A DNA stretch of 64,000 bases from Shouchella clausii (GCF_001598215.1 NZ_BCXJ01000001.1:992001-1056000); one strand, 5' to 3'; numbered from the stretch's first letter, positions 28,127 to 37,228 are shown. The notes: a model not told the origin generated them from the sequence alone. Made by a program: numbers and translations.

Positions 28127-29176
28127 TGTTTGATGAAGTGTCTTTGAAGAAAAAACAAGTGTAGCCGTCGTGCCTTTGCCAGGCTCAGAATGTAAATAGA
28201 GCCTGTGGCCAAGCTCACGGGCGATCGTTTGCGCCAAATAGAGCCCCATCCCTGTAGATTCTTGGTAGCGCCTGCCATTTTCGCCAGTGAAAAACGGGTC
28301 AAATACTCGGGGCAAATCTTTTGCTGGGATGCCTACACCTGAATCGGCTATTGAAAATTCAAGTTGGCTACGCTGTTTTTTAAATGAAAAACGGATGCGT
28401 GCTTGTTGCTTTTGCGGCGAATATTTTAAGGCGTTATGCAAAAGCTGGGCGATGATGACGCGAAGCCACTTGCTGTCGCTAGCGACGGGTTCAGCTTCCT
28501 CAGCGTCAAGTTCTGGGAAAATGCCACGGCGGATGAACTGGCGCTTTTCCTCATTAATGAGCTCCCTAGCAATTGCTGCAGGATCGACGAGCTCCGCCTT
28601 TAAGTCGAGAGAAAAGTGGTCAAGCCGAGCAAGGTGAAGCATCAGTTCAAGACCATGGCGGAAGCGGTCATTTTCGGCACTTATGTCGTCAAGCCATTCT
28701 TTATCGGTTAGTGTTTGTTTTCCCTCTTGAACGAGCAAGGAAATGACGGAAACAGGCGTTTTCATATGGTGAACCCACTGATTAATAAACATTTGGTGCT
28801 GCTTTTGCGCTTGTTCAAGCCTCTCGACTTCTCGTTGAATGTCTTCTTGTGCCCGCTTATGAAGGCGAAGCCATGCTTGCGCTTCACGAGAAGGAGGATT
28901 GGTGGCCTCCAATTCATAGCTTGAGTCAAGAGATATCGTTTTTTGATGAGCAAGGCGATGCAATTTCTTTAAATATGTTTTTTGGCGGAGGTAATCGACC
29001 GCGAGCCATACAATTAAGAAAAAACTAGTTAACAGCAACAAATAAAAGGCGATCGGCGCGTTGATATTTTCATGGCTTATATGCATATACAACGATGCCG
29101 TTAAGATGAGCAAACCTGCGTTCATGTAAAAAAACAAAATCACCGCTAGACGGTCTTTTAAAAACGTACGAATCAT
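28124..29176 (-). CDS. BceS-type intramembrane-sensing histidine kinase
   Basis: The start is ATG 29176, overlapping the regulator stop as ATGA; the longer frame is not needed. The 350-residue kinase has two membrane helices (about 10-30 and 38-60) joined by a very short loop, so it has no external sensor and must take its signal from the BceB-type permease. H-box HHMKTPVS near residue 134, N-box LLHNALKYS and G-box DSGVGIP near 290 are intact. It phosphorylates the adjacent response regulator. Confidence 0.92.
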   Translation of the reverse strand: MIRTFLKDRLAVILFFYMNAGLLILTASLYMHISHENINAPIAFYLLLLTSFFLIVWLAVDYLRQKTYLKKLHRLAHQKTISLDSSYELEATNPPSREAQAWLRLHKRAQEDIQREVERLEQAQKQHQMFINQWVHHMKTPVSVISLLVQEGKQTLTDKEWLDDISAENDRFRHGLELMLHLARLDHFSLDLKAELVDPAAIARELINEEKRQFIRRGIFPELDAEEAEPVASDSKWLRVIIAQLLHNALKYSPQKQQARIRFSFKKQRSQLEFSIADSGVGIPAKDLPRVFDPFFTGENGRRYQESTGMGLYLAQTIARELGHRLYLHSEPGKGTTATLVFSSKTLHQT

Positions 29177-29883
29177 GATGACCGCCCACCCCAATTGACG
29201 TCCAGCCTATATCCTTGTCCGCGGATGGTTTGGATCGCATCAGTGATGCCAAGTTCTTGCAGGCGCTTTCGTAGTCGTGTCACATTTACAGATAACGTAT
29301 TGTCATCGACAAAATCCACTTCATCCCACAGCGTTTCCAAGAGCTCGTCCCGACTAACAATCGCATTTGGTGATTCCGCTAAGCGCTGGAACAATAAAAA
29401 CTCTTTTTTCGTTAATTCCAATTTGGCATCGTTATAGACGAGTTCATTTCGGTCAGGGTAAAAATAAAGGTTGTCCAGTTCTCTTACCGTTTGCTGGATG
29501 TCCCGGGCATGGGCGTACTCCCCGTATGAACGGCGCAAGGCGCTTTTTACTTTAGCCAGCAGCACTTCTAAATGAAATGGTTTTGTAATGTAATCATCGC
29601 CGCCATTCTCAATCGCCATCACTTGGTTCATGTCGTCTGTCCGGGCCGAGATAAACAATACCGGTACATTGGAAACAGTGCGGAGTTGCCTACACCAATA
29701 AAAGCCGTCATAAAGGGGCAAATTAATATCGAGTAAGACAAGATCAGGCTGAATCGCAACAAATTCCTGTTTGATCGTTTCGAAATTCTCCGCCAATGTA
29801 ACTCGATAGCCGTACCGTTCTAAATGGTCAGCCATAATCCGGCGAATTTGCTGGTCATCCTCGACTATATAAATATGGTACAT
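29173..29883 (-). CDS. BceR-type OmpR-family response regulator
   Basis: Of the two in-frame starts I prefer ATG 29883, nine bases after AAAAGG, giving 236 residues. The receiver domain has the acidic pair EDD at 8-10, phospho-Asp in LLDINLP near 52 and Lys in ITKPFHLE near 101; the C-terminal winged helix (about 130-232) ends in RGQGYRLD. It should bind the TGACA-N4-TGTAA site at 28113-28126 and switch on the ABC genes. Confidence 0.92.
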   Translation of the reverse strand: MYHIYIVEDDQQIRRIMADHLERYGYRVTLAENFETIKQEFVAIQPDLVLLDINLPLYDGFYWCRQLRTVSNVPVLFISARTDDMNQVMAIENGGDDYITKPFHLEVLLAKVKSALRRSYGEYAHARDIQQTVRELDNLYFYPDRNELVYNDAKLELTKKEFLLFQRLAESPNAIVSRDELLETLWDEVDFVDDNTLSVNVTRLRKRLQELGITDAIQTIRGQGYRLDVNWGGRSS

Positions 29884-30255
29884 ATAAACCATCCTTTTCT
29901 TGCACTATTCACTCTCTAGCATAGCATGTCCACTCGCAAAAGGGGACAATCATCGCTAGGTGTTTAAAATCTAGGCAAACGAGAATAAAATAATCAGATA
30001 GATGAGGTTAACATTTCCTTTTATCTATATCTTTTTACCTGTATATAGTATAAATGGAATAGGTAATAATGTTCAGAAATGGAATGTAGCGGTTGGATAA
30101 AACAGGTTACTTTTTCATTGTCTTATGTCTATTTGTCTGGTTTTTCTGATGATTTTATAGGAAATAAGAGTCAATTCTTAAAATGTTTGGCATTTAGGGA
30201 GGGGTTTTCTTTCGGGCCGCGAATTTTATATAGCATAACAGAGGAGGCCCAAGAT
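29884..30255. other. Divergent intergenic region
   Basis: About 370 AT-rich bases between the response regulator and the YwqE-like gene. Both genes should have promoters here. I see several TATAAT-like stretches (for example around 30047-30055), but no -35 and -10 pair convincing enough to mark, and no gene. Confidence 0.4.
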
Positions 30256-31002
30256 ATGTACGACATAATGAATCAACCACTTCCAGCCTCTGAAGGAATT
30301 TCACGTACCAATTCGCGCATGCTGGAACAAATGAAGAGACTACACGCATCAGGCGTTCAATCGCTATGCTACGCTCCGTATTTTGAAGCGATGGAGCCTG
30401 ATACCCATGGAAAAGCGATTCGCACCGCTATAAAAGCGTACCAAGATCAAGGTATATTGCCGCTCTTGCCAGGCCATACGCTGCGCCTTTCCTATGATCT
30501 TCCAGAAGCGTTACGCTCTGGCCGTGCTCTTTCCCTAAATGATACGATGTATGTTCTTATCGACATAGAGAATAAGCCAATTACTGAAGTCGACATCCAA
30601 TTATATGAGTTGGAGCTTGCCGGATATATACCGGTCATTCTTCATCCAGAAAAACAAACTTGCTTCCAAAATGACACAGACAAACTGTACCGCCTTGTAA
30701 AAAACGGCGCCCTTGCGCAAATCCAAGCTGCCAGTCTGCTAGGGGAGAATGGAAAAAAGGCGAAAAAACTTGCACAACAGTTCGTTAAGCATAAGCTAGC
30801 CCATACGATTGCTAGTTTTGAATGGCCAACAGATGGCGGCGATTGCTCGCTTTCAAAAGCGGTACCCCTTGTAGAAAAAATCGAACATCCATATGGGGAT
30901 GAAGTCGTGAAAAACTTGGCGAGGATTTTTAATGGCGAACAAATAGCCATGGAAGAACCCGTCCGTGTGGAAAGAAGTCGCTTTTCCTCCTTTTTCAATT
31001 GA
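30256..31002 (+). CDS. YwqE/CpsB-like PHP protein, probably catalytically inactive
   Basis: The start is ATG 30256 behind AGAGGAGG, giving 248 residues, close to the 254 of Bacillus subtilis YwqE, a manganese-dependent protein-tyrosine phosphatase. The overall match is clear (ALSLNDT near residue 91, YIPVILHPEK near 124), but the PHP metal ligands are largely gone. The first motif DIHCHILP has become DIMNQPLP, the PHH motif reads PYF, the Glu in GQEIRI is lost (GHTLRL), and the late D-x-H reads FEWP. Only His130 and Asp3 remain. Likely a pseudo-phosphatase. No tyrosine kinase pair is adjacent. Confidence 0.75.
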   Translation: MYDIMNQPLPASEGISRTNSRMLEQMKRLHASGVQSLCYAPYFEAMEPDTHGKAIRTAIKAYQDQGILPLLPGHTLRLSYDLPEALRSGRALSLNDTMYVLIDIENKPITEVDIQLYELELAGYIPVILHPEKQTCFQNDTDKLYRLVKNGALAQIQAASLLGENGKKAKKLAQQFVKHKLAHTIASFEWPTDGGDCSLSKAVPLVEKIEHPYGDEVVKNLARIFNGEQIAMEEPVRVERSRFSSFFN

Positions 31003-31038
31003 CGTGTGACTGGTACACTGATATTGGAGGTAGGATAA

Positions 31039-31341
31039 ATGATGAACTCAGTTGCAGAAACACTCATTAGCCAGATCCAAGCACAGGGAAAGGAATTTAT
31101 TAGTGAGTGGCAGTTTGAAGGCTACATTCCGATGGATGAGGGCGTGCTTTTGTATGTAAAAACCCGTCAAGGCCAGCCAGTTGTCATTAGTCTTAAACAA
31201 GAGAGCGAAGACCGCTATCATGTGGAAATGGTGCGAAATAATGATAAATTTGACCGCATCGTTCTTGGTGGCGACTACGATGTGCCAGGATCTGAGTTGG
31301 CTATACGCATTGATATGTTGCTTGGCGCTGCGAAACATTAA
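31039..31341 (+). CDS. Small conserved-looking hypothetical protein
   Basis: A 100-residue soluble, acidic protein (pattern of strands and one C-terminal helix), with GGAGG eight bases ahead of the ATG. It begins 36 bases after the YwqE-like gene and is probably co-transcribed with it. I do not recognise the family and see no motif that points to a function. Confidence 0.65.
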   Translation: MMNSVAETLISQIQAQGKEFISEWQFEGYIPMDEGVLLYVKTRQGQPVVISLKQESEDRYHVEMVRNNDKFDRIVLGGDYDVPGSELAIRIDMLLGAAKH

Positions 31342-31683
31342 AAAGAAGCAGCGCCTTTTCCGCTTCTCCAAAAATTGTGAACGGATAGCAGAGGGCTATA
31401 ACGGCTTTGTTCTTAAATTCTCATTTACGTTGACGGCTCCGTAATGTCCACTCGATCAGTATACCCTTTCATTGATGTTCCTCCCTATCGATCTGTGGCC
31501 AAACGCTAGGCACATCGTATTTTTATCCGTATTGATTGGTTAGCACTGGGTTCGATTCACTTGCATCATTCCTTGGGGAAGCGCCGTTCATTTTTCTCTT
31601 TGAAGAGATTCAATCTTTTCACTGCGAGCCTGCCAAGGGAATGGTATACTAACAGAAAAAGCTCTAGTGCAGGGGGAACGAAA
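31342..31683. other. Leader region of the ROK kinase gene
   Basis: 342 bases with no gene. The one recognisable element is an extended -10, TGGTATACT at 31642-31650, 34 bases ahead of the kinase start and lacking a good -35. The open frame that runs through from 31561 has no ribosome site. Confidence 0.5.
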
Positions 31684-32577
31684 GTGGAACAAGTACGATA
31701 TGGTGGTTTAGAAGCAGGGGGAACAAAAATGGTTTGTGGCGTCGCCAATGAAACAGGCGAGTGGTTGGCGAAGCTGACGATTCCTACCAAACATCCACAA
31801 GAAACAATGCCAGAGATTATCGCGTTTTTTGAAGAACAACAAATTGATAGTTTGGGGATTGGCAGTTTTGGGCCACTTGATCTTGTAAAAGGATCTTCTA
31901 CATACGGCTCACTGGCAAGTACGCCTAAAAAAGGATGGCAAGGCTATTCGCTCCTTGGCGCCTTTGCCCATTTAAACATTCCTATCTCGATTACAACAGA
32001 TGTGAATGGAGCTGCGCTTGCTGAAGCTGCTGTTGGTGCTGCCAAGGGGCTTGACAGTTGCGTTTATATTACAGTCGGTACTGGCATTGGCGCTGGCGCA
32101 GTCGTAAACGGGACGATTTTGGAAGGGCTTAGCCATCCAGAAATGGGGCATATCCCTGTTGTACGCCATAAAAATGACCGCTATGAGGGCAATTGCCCAT
32201 ACCATGGTGATTGTCTTGAGGGGCTTGCTGCTGGTCCCGCTATTCAAGGGCGATGGGGCAAAGCAGGTGTAGAGCTTGCCGAAGTTAGCGAAGTATGGGA
32301 AATGGAAGCATACTATCTAGCCCAAGCAATCGCTACTTACACATACGTGCTGTCGCCAAAGCGAGTTATTTTAGGAGGCGGTGTCATGAAACAACGCCAC
32401 TTGTATCCGCTTATTCGCAAAGCGTTGGCTACGCAAATCAATGGCTATGTGGAGATGGGCGATCTTGAGGAATATGTTGTGCCTCCAGGACTCGGCGATG
32501 ACGCGGGTCTTACAGGAGCCGTTTTACTTGCTAAGCAAGCATTTGCCCAAAAGGGGCTTAAGTCGGCAAACCTATAG
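31684..32577 (+). CDS. ROK-family fructokinase
   Basis: The start is GTG 31684 behind a GGGGGAACG ribosome site; the upstream in-frame extension to 31561 has no homology-like content. The 297-residue length fits bacterial ROK fructokinases. ATP site LEAGGTK is near residue 9, catalytic Asp in ITTDVNGAAL near 106, and the zinc motif (GHIPV.R followed by NCPYHGDCLEGL) is near 155-180. It should phosphorylate fructose (possibly mannose) to the 6-phosphate, feeding the same pool as ManA. A terminator follows. Confidence 0.9.
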   Translation: MEQVRYGGLEAGGTKMVCGVANETGEWLAKLTIPTKHPQETMPEIIAFFEEQQIDSLGIGSFGPLDLVKGSSTYGSLASTPKKGWQGYSLLGAFAHLNIPISITTDVNGAALAEAAVGAAKGLDSCVYITVGTGIGAGAVVNGTILEGLSHPEMGHIPVVRHKNDRYEGNCPYHGDCLEGLAAGPAIQGRWGKAGVELAEVSEVWEMEAYYLAQAIATYTYVLSPKRVILGGGVMKQRHLYPLIRKALATQINGYVEMGDLEEYVVPPGLGDDAGLTGAVLLAKQAFAQKGLKSANL

Positions 32578-32603
32578 CCAAATAAAAAGGCAAAGTGACA
32601 GAG

Positions 32604-32638
32604 AAAAACGCTTAGCGGAAAGCCGCTTTGCGTTTTTT
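32604..32638 (+). terminator. Terminator of the ROK kinase gene
   Basis: AAAAACGC and AGCGG pair with CCGCT and GCGTTTTT around an AAAG loop, with a two-base internal mismatch, ending in a T run. Confidence 0.8.
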
Positions 32639-32665
32639 CTACAAACCAAAATAGAGGAAGCGGGG

Positions 32666-34327
32666 ATGGCGATGTCAGAACGGTACCCACATGCAAAGCG
32701 TGTCTATCAATTGACGCTGGAGCTAATGAAGCAGCCAAGCATTTCTGGAACGACACAAGAACGGGAAATGGCTGACCGCATTGTTGCGGTGCTAGAGCGA
32801 ATCCCTTATTACCAAGCCTATCCGCAGCACATCAAACGCGTCCCTTTAAAAGGCGACTCTCTCGGACGGGAAGCGGTTGTCGCGCTTTTGGCGAAAGCGC
32901 CTACGACAAAAAAAGCGACCATGTTGTTAAGCCATTTTGATGTTGTTGGCGTCGATGATTTTGGAATGTATAAAGAGGATGCGTTTACTCCTGATTTGTT
33001 AAAAGAAAAGCTTTTGGCCGAGCAAGAGGGCTATCTTGACAAGGACGCACGTCATGATTTGGAATCTAACCATTATTTGTTTGGACGTGGCAGTATGGAC
33101 ATGAAGGCCGGACTTGCGATGCAGTTGTCTGTTTTGCAAGACATCGCTGATGATAAAGACGCAAAGGCCAATGTATGTCTGGTCGCCGTGCCCGACGAAG
33201 AAAAGCTGTCAATGGGAATGTTTGCCGCTATCCATGAATTGAAAGCGATGCAGGAAGATGGCTGGAACTTCCAAGCATGCATTTGTTCGGAGCCGAATTT
33301 TTCTGCTTATCCGAATGATTGGAACAAATACATTTATACGGGCTCAACAGGGAAGCTGCTCCCGTTCATTTACTGTATCGGCAAGGAAACGCATGTTGGC
33401 CAACCGTTGGAAGGCATTAATGCTGCTGTTATGGCTGCCCAACTCGCCGTGGAAATGGAATGGTCAGAGCGGTTTTCGAATAAAGTCGATGGTGAAGTTT
33501 CTCCGTCGCCAACATGTTTGCGCATTCGAGACTTAAAGGAAACGTACGATGTGCAAACGCCAAATGAATCTTATTTATTTTATAATGTGTTAACGCTAGA
33601 CTCAGGACCCCAGGAAGTTATGGAGCGTGTAAAAGAGGCTTGCAACCAGGCAAGCACGCTCATTTATGAGCGCCTTCTCCGCCATCGCCAAGCATTTGGC
33701 AATGAATCACTGACAGCACTAGTGAAACAGCCAAAAGTCTATACGTTAACTGATCTTTACAAGCTCGGAGTTCACAAGTATGGAAAGCATGCATTTAAGG
33801 ACGTTTACGAAGAAGCATTATCCGAAAGTGTAGCGGAAACGGCTGATTACACGACGCAAACACTTGCATTTGCACGGCGAGTGTCAGCCCATTTTTTAGA
33901 CAGGGCACCTTTTTATTTGCTGTTGCTTGCTCCGCCCTATTATCCACATGTGCGTCTTGACCAGAAACAAGATCAAAGTTTGTTGGCGCTTGTAGAGGAG
34001 CTCAAGCAAGTTTGTGCCGATCAATTTGGCGAACGACTTGTGCAAAAAACCTTTTTTCCAGGTCTCTCGGATGTGAGTTATTGCCGGGTAACGAGAGAGG
34101 CTGCTGCTCCAGATGTGGCATTGAAAGAGCATATGCCATTATACGAACGAAGTTATCACATTCCCTTAAGGGAAATCGCTGCGCTTAACATTCCGACAAT
34201 AAACTTAGGGCCTTTTGGCAAAGACGCCCATAAGCGGACTGAACGTTTAGAATTGACATACTCCACGGAAGTGGCCCCAGCGTTACTACTTCATGCTGTA
34301 AAACGGCTGGCGGAGCAAATGGACTAA
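32666..34327 (+). CDS. rocB: RocB-like M20 family peptidase
   Basis: A 553-residue protein matching Bacillus subtilis RocB (566 residues), an M20 metallopeptidase-like protein of the arginine utilisation regulon whose exact reaction is not established. Metal-site stretches LLSHFDVVG (near residue 89), GRGSMDMKAG (near 137) and VAVPDEEKLSMG (near 172) are intact. ATG 32666 and ATG 32672 are both possible behind AGAGGAAG. Unlike in Bacillus subtilis, no rocA/rocC/rocF gene is adjacent. The open frame further upstream overlaps the ROK gene and is not coding. Confidence 0.88.
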   Translation: MAMSERYPHAKRVYQLTLELMKQPSISGTTQEREMADRIVAVLERIPYYQAYPQHIKRVPLKGDSLGREAVVALLAKAPTTKKATMLLSHFDVVGVDDFGMYKEDAFTPDLLKEKLLAEQEGYLDKDARHDLESNHYLFGRGSMDMKAGLAMQLSVLQDIADDKDAKANVCLVAVPDEEKLSMGMFAAIHELKAMQEDGWNFQACICSEPNFSAYPNDWNKYIYTGSTGKLLPFIYCIGKETHVGQPLEGINAAVMAAQLAVEMEWSERFSNKVDGEVSPSPTCLRIRDLKETYDVQTPNESYLFYNVLTLDSGPQEVMERVKEACNQASTLIYERLLRHRQAFGNESLTALVKQPKVYTLTDLYKLGVHKYGKHAFKDVYEEALSESVAETADYTTQTLAFARRVSAHFLDRAPFYLLLLAPPYYPHVRLDQKQDQSLLALVEELKQVCADQFGERLVQKTFFPGLSDVSYCRVTREAAAPDVALKEHMPLYERSYHIPLREIAALNIPTINLGPFGKDAHKRTERLELTYSTEVAPALLLHAVKRLAEQMD

Positions 34328-34412
34328 AGCAAAACGATAGGTGAAAAATCCTCATGTCTCTGTTAAAGAGTAGGGAGCAAAGTGACGTAAGGGAGCCTTT
34401 GTTTCAGGTTAT

Positions 34413-34438
34413 GGCGCCACTTTTACGGGCGCCTTTTT
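34413..34438 (+). terminator. Terminator after rocB
   Basis: GGCGCC pairs with GGCGCC (34413-34418 with 34428-34433) across a nine-base loop, followed by TTTTT, 86 bases past the rocB stop. Confidence 0.7.
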
Positions 34439-34534
34439 ACAGGCTGTTGTAAGAAAGTAGAAGAACCCGGCTATTTGTCGTAAACTGTGATAAGCTATGC
34501 GTAGTGTACTGGTTTTATTGAGGAGATTATACAT

Positions 34535-36052
34535 ATGAAGAAAACAAATTCCACTTCCTTCGTAACAGCGGGTTTGCTGCTAGGCATTTTTATGGCCGCC
34601 ATCGACAATACGATTGTAGCGACAGCAATGGGCACCATTGTTGGCGACCTCGGTCATTATGAGCAATTTGTATGGGTAACGGCTGGATATATGGTCGCGA
34701 TGATGGCCGGTATGCCTATATACGGGAAATTATCTGACATGTATGGCCGGAAACGTTTTTTCGTATTTGGCTTGCTCATGTTTTTGCTTGGCTCTGTCTT
34801 ATGTGGCCTGTCGCAAACGATGAATCAATTAATAGCGTTTCGCATCATTCAAGGGATCGGCGGCGGAGCCCTGATGCCTATAGCCTTTACGATTATTTTC
34901 GACCTCTTCCCGCCAGAGAAACGAGGAAAGATGACTGGGCTTATTGGCGCTGTGTTTGGCCTTTCCAGTGTCCTTGGACCTCTATTAGGTGCATTTATAA
35001 CGGAAGCGCTAAGCTGGCATTGGATTTTTTATATCAATGTGCCAATCGGTGCGGTGGCGCTGTTTTTAATTGTCCGTTATTACAAAGATACGATGGAGGC
35101 ATCGAAACAAAAAATAGACTGGCTTGGCGCTGGATCCCTTGTTCTTGCAGTTAGTTGCTTAATGTTTGCCCTTGAACTTGGGGGCGGTACGTACAGTTGG
35201 GGTTCTCCAACGATCCTTTTGCTGTTTGCGGCTGCGGCGGTTCTGTTTACCGTGTTTGCGTTCGCCGAACGGAAAGCAGAGGAGCCAATCATTTCGTTTT
35301 GGATGTTTAAAAAACGTCTATTTGCCACGTCGCAGCTAATTGCCTTTGCTTACGGCGGCACATTTGTGCTTTTGGCTGTGTTTATTCCAATCTTTGTCCA
35401 GGCCGTATTCGGCGGTACGGCATCTGACGCTGGGACAACGTTAATGCCAATGATGCTTGGCTCGGTAGTTGGAAGCATGATTGGCGGAGCGCTGCAGACG
35501 AAAATCTCGTTTCGGGCAATGATGGTATTTTCAGGCGTCTGCTTTTTTACAGGCATGGCACTGCTAGCAACAATGGGTACAGATGTCACAAGAATAGCAT
35601 TGGCGCTTTATATCGCTTTAGCTGGGCTAGGCGTAGGCTTTTCGTTTTCGCTTTTGCCTGCTGCTTCCATTAATCAATTATCGCCGCGATTCCGTGGTTC
35701 AGCCAACTCAACCAACTCGTTTTTGCGCTCATTTGGCATGACGGTCGGTCTCGCTGTTTTCGGTACTGTCCAAACGCTTTCCTTTTCCAACCGATTAAAC
35801 GGAGCATTCAAGGAAGCACCAATTCAAGTGGAAAGCCAAAACTTACAAGAATTGTTTACGCCAGAAGGCAGAGCGCAAATACCGCCTGATGTGCTTAGCA
35901 CAATTACGGAAGCGATGTCCGATTCAATTACATTTATCTTCTCCCTTGCGCTCATTCCGATTGCGGTTGCACTAGTAGCGGCGTTTTTTATGGGCAATGA
36001 CAAGGTTGAGACAAGCAAAAGCATGAAACGGAACCCGTCGTCGGAAGTATAG
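34535..36052 (+). CDS. MFS drug exporter, DHA2 (14-TM) family
   Basis: A 505-residue transporter with about 14 membrane helices. Helix 1 carries LDNTIV-like MAAIDNTIVATAM (motif D1), the loop between helices 2 and 3 has GKLSDMYGRKR (motif A), and helix 5 has the antiporter motif C (GAVFGLSSVLGPLLG). This family exports drugs, dyes or toxic metabolites using the proton gradient. No regulator is adjacent. A hairpin terminator follows at 36069-36108. Confidence 0.9.
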   Translation: MKKTNSTSFVTAGLLLGIFMAAIDNTIVATAMGTIVGDLGHYEQFVWVTAGYMVAMMAGMPIYGKLSDMYGRKRFFVFGLLMFLLGSVLCGLSQTMNQLIAFRIIQGIGGGALMPIAFTIIFDLFPPEKRGKMTGLIGAVFGLSSVLGPLLGAFITEALSWHWIFYINVPIGAVALFLIVRYYKDTMEASKQKIDWLGAGSLVLAVSCLMFALELGGGTYSWGSPTILLLFAAAAVLFTVFAFAERKAEEPIISFWMFKKRLFATSQLIAFAYGGTFVLLAVFIPIFVQAVFGGTASDAGTTLMPMMLGSVVGSMIGGALQTKISFRAMMVFSGVCFFTGMALLATMGTDVTRIALALYIALAGLGVGFSFSLLPAASINQLSPRFRGSANSTNSFLRSFGMTVGLAVFGTVQTLSFSNRLNGAFKEAPIQVESQNLQELFTPEGRAQIPPDVLSTITEAMSDSITFIFSLALIPIAVALVAAFFMGNDKVETSKSMKRNPSSEV

Positions 36053-36068
36053 CATAGGGAGAATGAAG

Positions 36069-36108
36069 CAAGGAGACTGCACGAATGTATGGTGTTGTCT
36101 CCTTGTTT
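36069..36108 (+). terminator. Terminator of the MFS exporter gene
   Basis: CAAGGAGAC (36069-36077) pairs perfectly with GTCTCCTTG (36097-36105) over a 19-base loop, followed by TTTGTTT. Confidence 0.65.
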
Positions 36109-36166
36109 GTTTATTAGGGAAGTCATTACTAGCTGTAAGCACCTTGGCAAATCCAGAAGTTATAAC

Positions 36167-36195
36167 TTGACAAAAAAATTTATTTATGCTATAAT
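36167..36195 (+). promoter_or_regulatory. Consensus sigma-A promoter of the methyltransferase gene
   Basis: TTGACA at 36167-36172, 17 bases, TATAAT at 36190-36195, with TGC directly before the -10 (extended -10). A second possible promoter, TTGAAT-16-TATAAT (36195-36222), overlaps the leader hairpin. Confidence 0.85.
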
Positions 36196-36219
36196 TGAAT
36201 ATTATTGTTTTTATTGTAT

Positions 36220-36257
36220 AATAGGATTCTCCTGGCCAGGGGAATCCTATTTTTTTG
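36220..36257 (+). terminator. Leader terminator (attenuator) ahead of the methyltransferase gene
   Basis: A 14-base stem with one G-T pair (36220-36233 with 36238-36251), GGCC loop and seven T lies between the consensus promoter and the ribosome site of the gene. The preceding exporter gene has its own terminator at 36069-36108, so this one acts inside the methyltransferase transcript. Confidence 0.85.
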
Positions 36258-36279
36258 AAGATGAAGGAGCGTGTATGGC

Positions 36280-37194
36280 TTGCAAAAGGGGAGTCCTAGT
36301 TTAACTTCTATTATTTCTGCATTTGGAAGAGCATACCATAGTCAGTTTGATCAACCGAAGATTTTTGATGATTATTTAGCGGACCGTTTGCTCTCCGAAG
36401 ACGAATATGAGGAGATCAAGGCCAACATGATTCAGGGGATTGGTTTTTTTAACGAAGAAATTGCCCAAAAATGGAAAGGCCATTCGGAACAGATATTAAA
36501 GTGGATTACCCAAGTACAACTTTCTCCAACGCCTTTAGCGCGTGCCTCCTATTGTGAAGGCGTGCTTCTGAATGAAGTGCGGCTAGGGGCCAAACAGTAC
36601 GTCATCCTTGGTGCTGGTTTGGACACATTTTGTTTTAGGAATCCAGAGCTGCAGGATACATTAGACATTTTTGAGGTTGATTCTCCGATGACGCAGGAAT
36701 TTAAGAAGAAAAAGTTAGAGCAGGCTGGTTTTGAGATTCCAAGCCACCTTCATTTCGTTCCTATGGACTTCAGCAAGACGTTTTCTGGGCAACCATTAAT
36801 CGAGGCAGGGTTTGCTGGCAAGAAGACGTTCTTTAGCCTTTTAGGTGTTTCCTACTATTTGACGAAGGAAGAGCTTTCAAGCTTAATTGCCCATTTGTTT
36901 GCCCTTGTGCCAACGGGAAGTTCGATTGTGTTTGATTATGCAGATGAGACGCTTTTTGAAGAAAAAGGGGTTTCAAATCGAGTCGAAAACATGGTGAAAA
37001 TGGCAGCCGCAAGTGGAGAGCCGATGAAGTCCTGTTATTCTTATAGTGAAATGGAATGGCTATTGGAACAATGCGGTTTGCTTATCTATGAGACGCTTAC
37101 GCCTGAGAAAATCAATGAACGGTACTTTTCTAACAGGCAAGATCATTTGTCAGCATTTGAAACCATTCATTATGTTCATGCAGTCAAAAAATAA
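36280..37194 (+). CDS. YktD-like SAM methyltransferase (LCMT/PPM1 family)
   Basis: TTG 36280 lies ten bases after AAGGAG; the GTG at 36271 lies too near the ribosome site. The result is 304 residues, the size I expect for Bacillus YktD. The class I methyltransferase motif I is VILGAGLDTF (near residue 110) with the LCMT-type Cys/Arg in FCFR, an acidic residue EVDSP closing strand 2, and SLLGVSYYLT near 189. Family members methylate carboxylates or secondary metabolites; the substrate is unknown. Expression is probably controlled by the strong hairpin in its leader. Confidence 0.85.
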   Translation: MQKGSPSLTSIISAFGRAYHSQFDQPKIFDDYLADRLLSEDEYEEIKANMIQGIGFFNEEIAQKWKGHSEQILKWITQVQLSPTPLARASYCEGVLLNEVRLGAKQYVILGAGLDTFCFRNPELQDTLDIFEVDSPMTQEFKKKKLEQAGFEIPSHLHFVPMDFSKTFSGQPLIEAGFAGKKTFFSLLGVSYYLTKEELSSLIAHLFALVPTGSSIVFDYADETLFEEKGVSNRVENMVKMAAASGEPMKSCYSYSEMEWLLEQCGLLIYETLTPEKINERYFSNRQDHLSAFETIHYVHAVKK

Positions 37195-37228
37195 AAGTGG
37201 CTGGTTCATGAAAGTAGAGAATGAGAGG

